Assembly: GCA_002471375.1 (NCBI GenBank)
Contig: DKPV01000067.1
Span: forward strand, 54,881 to 118,880
Direction: 5' to 3'
Length of the DNA: 64,000 bases
DNA from: Flavobacteriales bacterium UBA7325
Lineage (GTDB): Bacteria; Bacteroidota; Bacteroidia; Flavobacteriales_D; Crocinitomicaceae
Both the position numbers and the translations under genes were made by a program. Of the stretch, positions 55,092 through 64,000 are shown one piece after another. How positions within the stretch are numbered: the first letter of the stretch is position 1; each line of letters begins with the position of its first letter. Below the pieces are notes generated by a model. That model saw nothing but the letters and a program-made list of their open reading frames with translations, was not told the origin of the DNA and searched no databases.

Positions 55092-56675
55092 TTAAAATTG
55101 GTTTTGAGTTGTAAAACGAGTTCTTAACTTGACACCTAAGAAGGCACCAACTGGAATGCTCATTTGCTCATTCAAGCTAGTTATAGGGTTCATTGAGTTG
55201 AATTCCGATTCGACAATTATCGATTTAACATCATTGATATCTACTAAGGCAGCTTCATTCAAGACAAACTTAACATCCGAATTAGCAACCATCAAATTCG
55301 TCGCTGCTTGCAACGAACCATATTGAGCAGACTGGATTCTCTGAGAACCTGAAATTGTATGTAGTACAGATCCATTTGAATTCACAAGTTTCAATGTAAC
55401 ATCACCGGAAAATGGAAAAGCATTGCTCGAAGTAAGTAACATCTCACCAGACACCACGTGTGTGCTATTGAGATCTTGTGTCAAGTCCACTTCGAACGTA
55501 TCACTCACAACTAATGCATTCGTACCAACAGTAAGTGGCATATTAACATGAAGGTTAACCCCTAACCTACTTTGAGGAAATATTTCATCATTCCCTCCTG
55601 AGACATTACCCCAAGGGTTCATCTCTATACGATAACCTAGCGTGTTTTTAGCTCCAAGATTCTCGAGGAATTCCTCGATGTTACTATTTGCATCATCAAA
55701 TACAATAAGCTTCTGAGAAGGCGATAATGTCGACCAAGAGCCGAGTGCTGGATCTATATTGAAATCAGTCCCTAGCTGAGGATGATTCAATGAGACAATT
55801 GTACCTGAACTATTTTCATTCTTTACAAAATTCAACAAAGCGCGCGCTCCAACTTTAACACCATTGTTCACCTCAAACTTTACCGTTGTATTCGGAAGGT
55901 CTATCACTCCAGACTGAACCATATTTAGCAAATCAAGATCAACTTCAGTTGTATCAGATATTATTTGATTTCCAAAATATCCTCGAGCATAATCTATTTG
56001 CATACCTCGCAACGTCACATTCATCCGGACAGTATCGGTATTGGTCATTGTAACAGTCGGTCCTGCGGGATCTGCAACAACAGTAACAACAGACCTCAAT
56101 GTATTTCGTTCGTTGCCATTAATCCCAGTAAGATCTAATTGGTAACCATTCAAACTAATTGTATTCGATGAGGAAGCTGGGTTAGAGGCTGAACCAGCAG
56201 GAACATTATATGTCTGAACAAATGGTATTCCGTCCTTCGTAATTCCAGGTAGATTTATGGTGAAAAACGCCATTGTTTCTAATGGGTTAATCAGTTCAAT
56301 ATCAATAAAACCTTCACCCGTAATAATTTCTTTTAGCTGCACATCTGCAATATTCAGTACTAGCTCCTCTTCCTCGTTGACGAACTCCAATCCAGGCGTC
56401 ACCGAAATGAATGGAAAGGTCGTCCCAAATGCACCCTGAACGGTTGTATCGGGTATCTCAACAAACTCATTTATACTGATGTCAAAAAGAGATCTATTTA
56501 AATCAACACTATAAAAACCTCCCGTTTCAGCTAGGGTCGAGTCATTCACTAAATTGCTAAGTGAAAGTGTGTCATTTATTACGGGAACGCTCCAGTCAGT
56601 TTCCCAGACAGTATTCTCTTTCTTACAACTAGTAAAGAGAAATAATGCCATCAAGGCAAGTAGTGTATATCGCAT
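55092..56675 (-). CDS. Large beta-rich lipoprotein, unknown function
   Basis: 527 aa. The signal MRYTLLALMALFLFTSC has a good lipobox. The mature protein is a run of beta domains with Ser/Thr/Asn-rich loops and no recognised motif (for example FTINLPGITKDGIPFVQTY and VVADPAGPTVTMTNTDTVRM). First gene of a tight operon with the DUF5723 barrel and the T9SS-tailed protein, so the three may form one surface assembly. Confidence 0.75.
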   Translation of the reverse strand: MRYTLLALMALFLFTSCKKENTVWETDWSVPVINDTLSLSNLVNDSTLAETGGFYSVDLNRSLFDISINEFVEIPDTTVQGAFGTTFPFISVTPGLEFVNEEEELVLNIADVQLKEIITGEGFIDIELINPLETMAFFTINLPGITKDGIPFVQTYNVPAGSASNPASSSNTISLNGYQLDLTGINGNERNTLRSVVTVVADPAGPTVTMTNTDTVRMNVTLRGMQIDYARGYFGNQIISDTTEVDLDLLNMVQSGVIDLPNTTVKFEVNNGVKVGARALLNFVKNENSSGTIVSLNHPQLGTDFNIDPALGSWSTLSPSQKLIVFDDANSNIEEFLENLGAKNTLGYRIEMNPWGNVSGGNDEIFPQSRLGVNLHVNMPLTVGTNALVVSDTFEVDLTQDLNSTHVVSGEMLLTSSNAFPFSGDVTLKLVNSNGSVLHTISGSQRIQSAQYGSLQAATNLMVANSDVKFVLNEAALVDINDVKSIIVESEFNSMNPITSLNEQMSIPVGAFLGVKLRTRFTTQNQF

Positions 56676-56710
56676 CGTTACTATAACGTAATTAGTTCAA
56701 GTTTGGTTGG

Positions 56711-57919
56711 CTAAACTCGCTCTAAAATTGTAGCGTATCCTTGTCCAACTCCAATACACATACTCACGAGTGCATATTGCTTATTTGATTGCTGTAATTG
56801 CAGCGCGGCTGTATGCAAAATTCTTGCCCCAGTCATCCCAAGAGGATGTCCAAGTGCTATTGCACCTCCGTTAGGGTTTATTCGTGGATCGTTATCAGCT
56901 ATCCCCATCTTTCTTGTACATGCGAGCACCTGCGCTGAGAAAGCCTCATTCAATTCCAAAATATCCATTTGATCGAGTGTCAATCCAGTTCGTTTCAAAA
57001 TCTTTTCAGAAGCGTAAACTGGACCTATCCCCATTATTCTTGGCTCAACTCCAGCGATAGCACCGCCAAGAATACGCGCCATTGGCTTTAAGCTGTGTTG
57101 CTTTAATCCTTCTTCCGAAGCAACCAACAAAGCAGCTGCACCATCGTTCAATCCAGAAGAGTTTCCGGCAGTAACAGAGCCGTCTTTTTTAAACGCAGGT
57201 CGCAAACCAGAAAGCGTTTCAATCGTCGAATTTGGACGAACAAACTCGTCTGTGTCGAAAACAATTGGATCTTTCTTGCGCTGTGGAATAAGAACCGGAG
57301 CGATTTCTTGATCTAGTCTACCCGATTTAATTGCAGCTGTAGCTTTTTGTTGCGACCACAAAGCAAATTCATCTTGAGCCTCACGCTCTATCCCATATTT
57401 TTCAACAAGATTCTCTGCTGTGTTCCCCATACCATCGGTTCCATACATTTCCTGCATTTTTGGATTGATAAACCTCCAACCAAATGACGAATCATGCATC
57501 TGAGCATCCCGCCCATATGGCTTGGATACTTTGGAAATCACCCAAGGGCCTCTTGTCATATGTTCAACACCTCCAGATATAAAGATGTCTCCCGCATTAT
57601 CTTTAATTGCACGTGCGGCATGAATCGTTGAAGCCATTCCAGAAGCACATAATCGATTGATCGTTTCACCTCCAACTTGCCAAGGTAATCCAGCAAGTAA
57701 TCCAGACATTCGGGCAACATTTCGGTTATCCTCACCCGCTTGATTAGCGCATCCGAAGATTACATCCTCAATTGCAAGTGGATCTAAATTTGAATTCCTC
57801 ACCATTAATTCTCTTATTGCATGAGCACCTAAATCATCCGCTCTAATCGGTCCAAGTGTCCCTCCAAAATTACCTATTGGCGTTCGGATTCCATCTACTA
57901 TATATGCTTCTTTTGACAT
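56711..57919 (-). CDS. Acetyl-CoA acyltransferase (thiolase), PcaF/PaaJ-like
   Basis: 402 aa. Thiolases cleave or form beta-ketoacyl-CoA. Catalytic residues: nucleophile Cys in NRLCASGMAST (about 90), His in NPNGGAIALGHPLGMTGAR and second Cys in VSMCIGVGQG. The strings VIFGCANQAGEDNRNVARM and GWRFINPKMQ closely match 3-oxoadipyl-CoA thiolases. No aromatic- or fatty-acid degradation genes are nearby, so the physiological substrate is uncertain. Confidence 0.88.
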   Translation of the reverse strand: MSKEAYIVDGIRTPIGNFGGTLGPIRADDLGAHAIRELMVRNSNLDPLAIEDVIFGCANQAGEDNRNVARMSGLLAGLPWQVGGETINRLCASGMASTIHAARAIKDNAGDIFISGGVEHMTRGPWVISKVSKPYGRDAQMHDSSFGWRFINPKMQEMYGTDGMGNTAENLVEKYGIEREAQDEFALWSQQKATAAIKSGRLDQEIAPVLIPQRKKDPIVFDTDEFVRPNSTIETLSGLRPAFKKDGSVTAGNSSGLNDGAAALLVASEEGLKQHSLKPMARILGGAIAGVEPRIMGIGPVYASEKILKRTGLTLDQMDILELNEAFSAQVLACTRKMGIADNDPRINPNGGAIALGHPLGMTGARILHTAALQLQQSNKQYALVSMCIGVGQGYATILERV

Positions 57920-57999
57920 TCAATAAATTTAAGTGCATAAAGTTAACAATTTTGCGATTGTTGAAAACTTCACCTGTTTCTTCGGCACAAAGTTTGTAA

Positions 58000-58020
58000 T
58001 TTGGATATCCGAAATCCAAA
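58000..58020 (+). promoter_or_regulatory. Inverted repeat in the leader of the TPR gene
   Basis: TTTGGAT (58000-58006) and ATCCAAA (58014-58020) with a 7-nt loop, ending 15 nt before the ATG at 58036. Could be a small leader hairpin or an operator. Confidence 0.3.
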
Positions 58021-58035
58021 ATAGACTATAGAAGT

Positions 58036-59139
58036 ATGAAACCAAAAACTAAATCCTTGATTGCTATCGTAATGCTAGTGATCACGTCGTCGTGCTTTGC
58101 TCAACCTGATGAGTTAACACCAGAAGAGCAAGCCTATCGCGATTCCATTGCCGCATTAAATGAAGAAAATGAAGCGATAGCTAACAGCCAAGAAGCCTAT
58201 AATAGAGGAGTTGAGTTCTTTGGCAAGGAGCAATACGGTGCAGCTATCGAAGAATTTCGCAAGTCTATACAGCATGACCCAAACTTCACTGCAGCCTATT
58301 ACAACAAGGGTGTAGCAGAAAATGAAGCTGCCAAATATAGTGATGCTGTTAAGTCGCTAGACCGACTCATAACGATGAAACCTGCATATTCAAAAGCATT
58401 TTTTCAACGTGGTAGAGCTTATCAAGGATTGAACAATTATCTGGATGCAGAAAAAGATTATCAACAATCTATTCGACTGGATGCAACTAATCCTAAAGCT
58501 CATTACAACTATGCAACACTGCGATTTCTGCAGCACGATTATAAAGGCGCAGTGAAATCATTTACTACAGCAATAGACCTAAATAAAGATGATGTGAATG
58601 CTCTTAACGACAGAGGATCATCTTACAGAATGCTCGGAGAATACTCAAAAGCTTTAGCAGACTATGAAGCAGTGGTAAGTAAAAATCCAAATCTTGCTTT
58701 TGTACTAAACAATATTGGTACGACAAAGTCTAAAATGAAAGACTATACTGGAGCCCTAGCAGCATTTAACAGGGCGGTTTCAATTGACGCAAATTTTCAT
58801 CTCGCATACAATAATCGAGGTGTTGTTCAATTAAATCAAGGAAGATTAGATGACGCAATTAAGGACTTCAAAAAAGCTTTAAGTGTAAAATCTGATTATG
58901 CGCCAGCAGCTTCCAACCTGAGCGGAGTTTACTTTAAACAAAAGGAATACGAAAAAGCATTGGCATCAGCTAACAAGGCAGTTAAACTAGACGACACAAA
59001 CGCCGGCGCATATGTCAACAGAGCGAATGCGAGGGAAATGCTTCGAGACATGAATGGCGCCTGCGAAGATTGGCATAAGGCAAAAGAACTAGGATCTAAG
59101 CCAGGTAAGAACTATTACGCTGGAAACTGCGGAAACTAA
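58036..59139 (+). CDS. Secreted TPR protein
   Basis: 367 aa with a signal peptide (ends SSCFAQ; an overlapping lipobox-like Cys is possible). Eight to nine TPR units fill residues about 50-355, for example AAYYNKGVAENEAAKYSDAV and LAYNNRGVVQLNQGRLDDAI. The end (GACEDWHKAKELGSKPGKNY) is a usual TPR cap with a Cys pair. It is followed by the PorE-like gene with 12 nt between, one operon; a shared role in an envelope complex is likely. Confidence 0.85.
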   Translation: MKPKTKSLIAIVMLVITSSCFAQPDELTPEEQAYRDSIAALNEENEAIANSQEAYNRGVEFFGKEQYGAAIEEFRKSIQHDPNFTAAYYNKGVAENEAAKYSDAVKSLDRLITMKPAYSKAFFQRGRAYQGLNNYLDAEKDYQQSIRLDATNPKAHYNYATLRFLQHDYKGAVKSFTTAIDLNKDDVNALNDRGSSYRMLGEYSKALADYEAVVSKNPNLAFVLNNIGTTKSKMKDYTGALAAFNRAVSIDANFHLAYNNRGVVQLNQGRLDDAIKDFKKALSVKSDYAPAASNLSGVYFKQKEYEKALASANKAVKLDDTNAGAYVNRANAREMLRDMNGACEDWHKAKELGSKPGKNYYAGNCGN

Positions 59140-59151
59140 TTGATAAAGAAC

Positions 59152-61218
59152 ATGAAATATTTATTTACACTTTTAGCGTTCGTAGTTTGCACCGTGGCGA
59201 GCGCACAAAACGTTGAATTCAAAAGCGCCAATTTCAAGGACGATAAAGAGGGATTCAAAAAAGCGGTTGCTGAGATTAAATTAGGAGATGAACTTTTTGA
59301 AGTTGCCAATCAAGCAGTACTTGACGTGAAAAGCCCGGGAACACAATATGCCCAAGCGCTCACACATTACATGAAAGCGCAAAGTTTCAATCCTAAGAAT
59401 GGCGAACTGAATTTTAAAATTGGTGTTTGTCACGCGAATTCCGCATTCAGAGAAACTTGCATTAGCTTTCTTTATGAAGCTCATAAACTAAATCCAGCAT
59501 GTAATGAATTGATGGAGTATTACTATGGTATTGCATTGCAACTAGATGGTAAATACTCAGATGCTAAAAAAGCCTTCGCTAAATTTAAAGCTGAATCTAA
59601 ATTAGCTGAGGACTACAGCAAATTTATCAACAAACATAAAAACGAATGTACGGACGCAATCAAACTGGAATCAACGCCGATTCGAGCATGGGTTGATAAC
59701 GCATCAGAACTCAATTCTTCAGCTAATGAGTATGGTCCTGCAATCACTACAGATGGTGGAGAAATCATCTTGACTTCAGATCGTCCGAACGGACATTCTA
59801 GGGATTTAGCGGGTGAATATGACGATGAGATATACTCTGCAACGCTTAGTGGAGGCAAATGGTCTTCGCCTAAGCCCTTAAAAGGTGGTGTAAATTCTGA
59901 TGTAGATGATGTATCAAGTTGTATGTCGTATGACGGAACAAAAATGCTCATGCACCGAGTTGTAGATGGACAAACTGACATCTTCGAAAGTACACTCAGA
60001 GGTGCGGAATGGTCGGTACCTGAAAAGATGCCGTTCCAGATCTCATCTAAAAAAGCAAATGAAGTCTTTGCTGCCTATAGTGCAGATGGGTGGAGTATTT
60101 ATTTCGGAAGAGATAATGCTACCCGATCTAATGGGTTTGAAATCATGTACTCAAGCATGCAAAGTAAAATTCAAAAGAACTATATGGCTGCTCAAATGAT
60201 TTCTACAGTAAACAGTAAATTCAATGAAGGGCCAATCTATATTACTATTGACGGAGAAACAATGTACATCGCATCTCAAGGAAGTGGTTCTATGGGCGGT
60301 TATGACATCTTCATCTCAGAGAACAATAATGGTGCATGGTCAAAGCCAAAAAATCTAGGTTACCCGATCAATACTCCATATGATGATTTCTTCTTTTCAT
60401 CTACTGCAAATGGGAAATTTGCCTATATCTCATCTAATAGAAAAGGTGGTAAAGGTGGATACGATATTTACAAAGTGACTTTCTGGGGTGAACCTAAAGA
60501 ACCGGTTACAACTACAGAAGACTATTTATTAGCTTCAATTGTAAATCCGATTACAGACAACTCGATTGAATCAAGTGTTACAGTTAAGAAGAAGTCTTTC
60601 ACAGTATTCAAAGGGAAAACGATCGATGCACTTACGAAAAAACCCGTTGAGTCTAATATAGAGATAACGGACAACACTACAGGTAAGATTATTGAAACAT
60701 TCACAACGAATAGCGCAACTGGTAAATTCATTATCACACTGGCGTCTGGAAAAAACTATGGAATTGCTGTTAAAGCAGATGGCTATTTATTCCACTCTGA
60801 AAACTTTGACATCCCGAAAGGAAGTGGTGACAACCTAGTGAACAAAGTAATTGAATTGAAAAACATTAAGATTGGTAGTAAAATTGCTCTTCGAAATGTA
60901 TTCTTCGATACAGGTAAATCAATTTTACGAAAAGAGTCGAATACGGAGTTAGATCGCCTCGTGAAATTGATGAAAGATATTCCAGGATTAGAGGTTGAAT
61001 TATCAGGCCATACCGACAACACTGGTTCAGCGCTATTAAACGAAGGTCTTTCTCAAGATAGAGCAGCAGCTGTTGTTACTTACTTGAAGAGTAAAGGAAT
61101 CGCTGCGAATAGGATGACAGCAAAAGGATACGGATCATCTCGACCAATTGCTTCAAATGGTTCAGCAAGTGGAAGACAAGAAAATAGACGTACTGAATTT
61201 GAAATCACGGGTAACTAA
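59152..61218 (+). CDS. PorE-like OmpA-family protein (TPR, PD40 propeller, CarboxypepD_reg, OmpA)
   Basis: 688 aa from the ATG at 59152 (signal peptide MKYLFTLLAFVVCTVASAQ; the TTG upstream would lie over it). Order of domains: TPR-like helices (about 20-175), a WD40-like PD40 beta-propeller (SNEYGPAITTDGGEIILTSD, GGYDIFISENNNG, GGYDIYKVTFWG; about 180-450), a carboxypeptidase-regulatory beta domain (GKTIDALTKKPVESNIEIT), and an OmpA peptidoglycan-binding domain (VELSGHTDNTGS, SQDRAAAVVTYLK, GYGSSRPIASN). This order is the one of T9SS component PorE; PorE is a lipoprotein and this one appears cut by signal peptidase I, so a paralogue is possible. Confidence 0.85.
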   Translation: MKYLFTLLAFVVCTVASAQNVEFKSANFKDDKEGFKKAVAEIKLGDELFEVANQAVLDVKSPGTQYAQALTHYMKAQSFNPKNGELNFKIGVCHANSAFRETCISFLYEAHKLNPACNELMEYYYGIALQLDGKYSDAKKAFAKFKAESKLAEDYSKFINKHKNECTDAIKLESTPIRAWVDNASELNSSANEYGPAITTDGGEIILTSDRPNGHSRDLAGEYDDEIYSATLSGGKWSSPKPLKGGVNSDVDDVSSCMSYDGTKMLMHRVVDGQTDIFESTLRGAEWSVPEKMPFQISSKKANEVFAAYSADGWSIYFGRDNATRSNGFEIMYSSMQSKIQKNYMAAQMISTVNSKFNEGPIYITIDGETMYIASQGSGSMGGYDIFISENNNGAWSKPKNLGYPINTPYDDFFFSSTANGKFAYISSNRKGGKGGYDIYKVTFWGEPKEPVTTTEDYLLASIVNPITDNSIESSVTVKKKSFTVFKGKTIDALTKKPVESNIEITDNTTGKIIETFTTNSATGKFIITLASGKNYGIAVKADGYLFHSENFDIPKGSGDNLVNKVIELKNIKIGSKIALRNVFFDTGKSILRKESNTELDRLVKLMKDIPGLEVELSGHTDNTGSALLNEGLSQDRAAAVVTYLKSKGIAANRMTAKGYGSSRPIASNGSASGRQENRRTEFEITGN

Positions 61219-61239
61219 TCATTCGTAAATATACGTTCG

Positions 61240-61270
61240 AGTCCTCTAGAGAAATCTAGGGGACTTTTTT
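61240..61270 (+). terminator. Rho-independent terminator
   Basis: 11-bp stem (61240-61250 with 61255-61265, one G-T pair), GAAA tetraloop and a T6 tail. It ends the TPR/PorE-like operon. Confidence 0.85.
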
Positions 61271-61284
61271 ATACCGATTAATTG

Positions 61285-61292
61285 TATTTTTG
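61285..61292 (+). promoter_or_regulatory. -7 box for the FAD-linked oxidase gene
   Basis: TATTTTTG, 14 nt before the ATG at 61307. Confidence 0.45.
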
Positions 61293-61306
61293 AACAAAGC
61301 TGATCC

Positions 61307-62701
61307 ATGTACAAAACAATTACATCTGATGACATTTCATTTTTTCAAAGCATCGTAAATGATCGCTGTTTTGTGGATTCTAAATCCCTAGAGAAATATA
61401 GCAAGGATGAAACAGAGGACATTTCTATTCTACCCGAGGTAGTGATAAAACCAGAAACGGTTGAAGAGATATCGGCAATCATGAAACACTGCAACAAAGA
61501 ACGAATATGTGTCACTCCATCAGGAGCAAGAACAGGGTTGAGCGGCGGAGCTATACCTGCGCATCATGGAGTCGCGCTATCCATGGAGAAGTTCAATAAA
61601 ATTCTTTCCATTGATGAACGAAATTATCAAGTAACAGTTGAGCCTGGAGTGATCACTGAAGTACTCCAAAACAGCGTGAAGGAAAAAGGGCTCTTCTATC
61701 CGCCCGATCCTGCAAGTAAAGGAAGCTGCTTTATTGGCGGTAATGTCTCAGAGAATTCTGGCGGACCAAAGGCGGTTAAATATGGCGTGACAAATGAATA
61801 TGTTTTGAATTTGCAAGTTATCCTACCAGATGGCGAAATAATCTGGACAGGAGCAAATGTATTAAAGAATGCAACAGGGTATAACTTAACTCAATTGATT
61901 ACAGGATCAGAAGGAACACTTGGGATCATCACTAAGATTGTTCTTAAGCTAATAGCGCATCCCACGAATGAATTACTGATGCTCGTGCCATTTCACGATT
62001 CAGAGGTCGCTTGCGAAGCTGTAGGGACTATTTTACGAAGCGGAGTAACTCCAAGTGGAATGGAATTCATGGAACGTGATGCTCTGCTTTGGACACAAGA
62101 ATTCCTCGAAGATCGATCTATTCGAGTTGGGGAAGACGACGCCGCACATCTTCTTATCGAAGTTGACGGATTTGATCCGGAAGTATTGATGGCAGATTGC
62201 ACGAAAATAATGGACGTACTTGAAAGTTTTGATACTGGTGAAATACTCTTTGCTGAATCTCAAGCACAAAAAGATGCGTTATGGAAACTGAGAAGATCTG
62301 TGGGTGAGGCTGTAAAAGCAAACTCCATCTACAAGGAGGAAGATACAGTAGTCCCCCGGTCTGAGCTCCCTACTCTACTCCATCATGTGAAGCGCATTGG
62401 AAACGAATATGGCTTTAAGTCAATTTGCTATGGTCATGCCGGAGATGGAAACTTACATGTAAATATTATCAAAGGGGAGCTAACTGATGATCAATGGAAC
62501 AATGAACTTCCGATAGCCATTCGAGAACTTTTCACTGAGGTTGTGCAACTAGGTGGAACAATTTCCGGCGAACATGGTATTGGCCTTGTTCAGAAACAAT
62601 ACATGGATATTCCATTCTCGAAAAAGAGCCTTGGCCTAATGGCTTCAATCAAAGAGGTATTTGATCCGAACAGAATATTAAACCCAGGAAAAATTATCTA
62701 A
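61307..62701 (+). CDS. FAD-linked oxidase, GlcD/D-lactate dehydrogenase-like
   Basis: 464 aa. The FAD-binding PCMH domain (residues about 35-215: VVIKPETVEEISAIMKHC, PSGARTGLSGGAIPAHHG, NVSENSGGPKAVKYGV, TGSEGTLGIITKIVLKL) and the C-terminal FAD-oxidase domain (CYGHAGDGNLHVNI, ISGEHGIGLVQKQY, FDPNRILNPGK) are typical of glycolate oxidase subunit GlcD and D-2-hydroxyacid dehydrogenases. Substrate not certain: glycolate, D-lactate or D-2-hydroxyglutarate. Its TAA overlaps the end of the decayed minus-strand gene by 2 nt. Confidence 0.9.
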   Translation: MYKTITSDDISFFQSIVNDRCFVDSKSLEKYSKDETEDISILPEVVIKPETVEEISAIMKHCNKERICVTPSGARTGLSGGAIPAHHGVALSMEKFNKILSIDERNYQVTVEPGVITEVLQNSVKEKGLFYPPDPASKGSCFIGGNVSENSGGPKAVKYGVTNEYVLNLQVILPDGEIIWTGANVLKNATGYNLTQLITGSEGTLGIITKIVLKLIAHPTNELLMLVPFHDSEVACEAVGTILRSGVTPSGMEFMERDALLWTQEFLEDRSIRVGEDDAAHLLIEVDGFDPEVLMADCTKIMDVLESFDTGEILFAESQAQKDALWKLRRSVGEAVKANSIYKEEDTVVPRSELPTLLHHVKRIGNEYGFKSICYGHAGDGNLHVNIIKGELTDDQWNNELPIAIRELFTEVVQLGGTISGEHGIGLVQKQYMDIPFSKKSLGLMASIKEVFDPNRILNPGKII

Positions 62702-64000
62702 TTGTACATTGTGATATTCAGTACGAATCCTAAATGAATAAATGGGTATGGATCCAGGCTTGCATGATCAATAAGGTCTCTAGCGATTGCGCCTTGAATG
62801 AATAATCTAGGTACAATTGAATTTGATACTCGATTCACAATCGAAAATCCAAGATGTAAATCCCCCCCCATAAAGGACTGATATTACTTATTAAAACTTG
62901 CCTTCACTTCAGTCCCAACATACAAACTTCCCACATAGTTGAGTGGTGTTCCAGTTCCCACTTCATCCCATCTTTTCGTAATTCTAAGACCCCTCAATGG
63001 AAGTGCCATGAAGTTAAATTGGTATCTAAGGCTCCCATAGAAACTTGCGTGAGTATTTATCCCACCGAGGATTGATGCAGTTGATCTTACTCTATTATAC
63101 GAACCCCCAGGGCGAAATAACCTGTCAAGGAATCCGTTTGATAGAATAAGCCTAGCTCAAGATCTAAGCGTAATCTCCATCCTACCAGTATACCGGTGCT
63201 GCATTCCAAAAAGCCGTGATCATCACCAGAATTCGTGTAAATTGAATCATACATACAGAAAGTAGTAATCCGCATTCTCTTGATCCAAGGGACTCGATTG
63301 TCGACAATTGGAATTTTCGCGTAAAAATAATTTTGTCGAAGCCTCCCTTTTTTCTCCTCCCAGGAAAATCGATTATTCGATAACCTATACCTTACATTGC
63401 GGCTATAGTAATAGTCATCAGTAATGTCTACATACTCTCGAGGTACTCTGATTTTCAACTTTTCTTTTCCAAAGTAACGCACTTTGAGTTGCGCATTATT
63501 GAGAAAAAATCGATCTGCATAGAACTGAGGAACATATAGGATGATGGTATTCTTGGTTAGAATTTCCTCACTATAACCATCGCATCGTGAGATCATTTAA
63601 GGTAAAAAAATGAAACTGATCGAAACTCTTTTTGGGATTTGTTGCAACGAATCGCTTCTTTTTCCACCATAAGATTCCGGTGGATCTAATCTTCCAACGA
63701 ACACGTTGGACCTTAACGCTTTCTTTAGTGTCCTTTCTAGCGTTATAATGAGTTCTCCGCTTGAAAAGTGGCACGTAGAGTGCTTGGATGTAAACAGATT
63801 CTTTTCTTCGCTTTTTTATGGTTCTCGTATTACAATATTCTAGCGCCTCGAAATCCACATAAAAACATTTAGGATCCACATCCTCAATTACAATTGAGGA
63901 TGTATTATCAACGAACGGTTCATGAAATAGTATAATGGCTACTCTTCGATTTTTTTCGTCCTCGGTTTTTTGGCCTTCTCCCCGAGCGAAGACTCATGCA
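62698..64000 (-). pseudogene. Decayed envelope-protein gene with two frameshifts and one in-frame stop (partial)
   Basis: Coherent protein runs through three linked minus frames. Frame A: >64000 to 63571 (VAIILFHEPFVDNTSSIVIE, DVDPKCFYVDFEALEYCNTR, RWKIRSTGILWWKKKR). Frame B: 63596-63087 (YVPQFYADRFFLNNAQLKVR, NYFYAKIPIVDNRVPWIKRM, SIYTNSGDDHGFLEC). Frame C: about 63120-62698 (RPGGSYNRVRSTASILGGIN, THASFYGSLRYQFNFMALPL), with TAA near 62888, then SFMGGDLHLGFSIVNRV and FIHLGFVLNITMYN to TAG 62700-62698. The end looks like barrel strands. The B to C shift lies at a CCC/GGGGG run. The family is not recognised. Confidence 0.6.
63878..63903. repeat. Perfect 12-bp inverted repeat
   Basis: ACATCCTCAATT (63878-63889) and AATTGAGGATGT (63892-63903) with a 2-nt spacer, inside the decayed gene. 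No known function. Confidence 0.4.

Overview
The window is a stretch of bacterial chromosome, roughly 60% AT by eye, from the phylum Bacteroidota, most likely order Flavobacteriales. The main evidence is lineage-typical content: type IX secretion (T9SS) C-terminal sorting domains of both the short 'YPNP...' type and the gliding-motility-associated type, a TonB-dependent receptor, lipoprotein signals, a BshC bacillithiol enzyme, PorV/FadL-like and DUF5723 outer-membrane proteins, a lone DUF1501/DUF1800 pair, and promoters with the Bacteroidota -7 consensus TAnnTTTG and little Shine-Dalgarno signal. I saw no rRNA or tRNA gene, insertion sequence, CRISPR array or prophage. The genus cannot be fixed from this sequence alone.

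Layout. 1-3.5 kb: 5' part of a TonB receptor, bshC, a cyclophilin and a small lipoprotein. 3.6-5.4 kb: dnaX, split into two frames at an A10 run (predicted gamma/tau recoding). 5.4-9.0 kb: minus-strand cluster of a helix-hairpin-helix/beta-barrel protein, a PorV-like protein, a lipoprotein and a small cytosolic protein. 9.0-13.5 kb: TPR protein, nth, DUF1800 and DUF1501 genes, small secreted protein. 13.6-20 kb: M49 metallopeptidase lipoprotein, AMP nucleosidase, an interrupted lipoprotein ORF, a hypothetical gene and a secreted trypsin-like protease with a T9SS tail. 20-28.5 kb: truncated CAP protein, MscS-type channel, CPBP protease, leucine-rich repeat protein, Spy-like protein, msrA/msrB, MFS permease, a queuosine-precursor transporter gene broken by an in-frame TGA, a MerR regulator and aroB. 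28.5-30.2 kb: proline dehydrogenase and a previously unlabelled pseudogene. 30.2-42.9 kb: two giant surface proteins (1223 and 2716 aa) with two small secreted proteins. 43-52.4 kb: hemF, a LysM/PBP1 lipid- or wall-associated protein, guaA, secA, a DUF2520 protein and a KdsC-like phosphatase. 52.4-56.7 kb: three-gene envelope operon. 56.7-62.7 kb: thiolase, TPR protein, PorE-like OmpA protein, FAD-linked oxidase. 62.7-64 kb: a long decayed minus-strand gene.

How the parts fit. Most genes serve the envelope: several proteins carry T9SS tails, and SecA would move them across the inner membrane before T9SS export. The rest is housekeeping (DNA replication and repair, nucleotide, haem, shikimate, proline and redox metabolism).

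Most notable observations: (i) dnaX has all the hallmarks of programmed recoding (internal AAGGAG, A AAA AAC slippery heptamer, immediate stop, open -1 frame encoding the tau tail); (ii) TAnnTTTG boxes fall into two distance classes, about 4 nt or about 15 nt before the start codon, which suggests many leaderless transcripts; (iii) at least four loci are broken by isolated stop codons or frameshifts.
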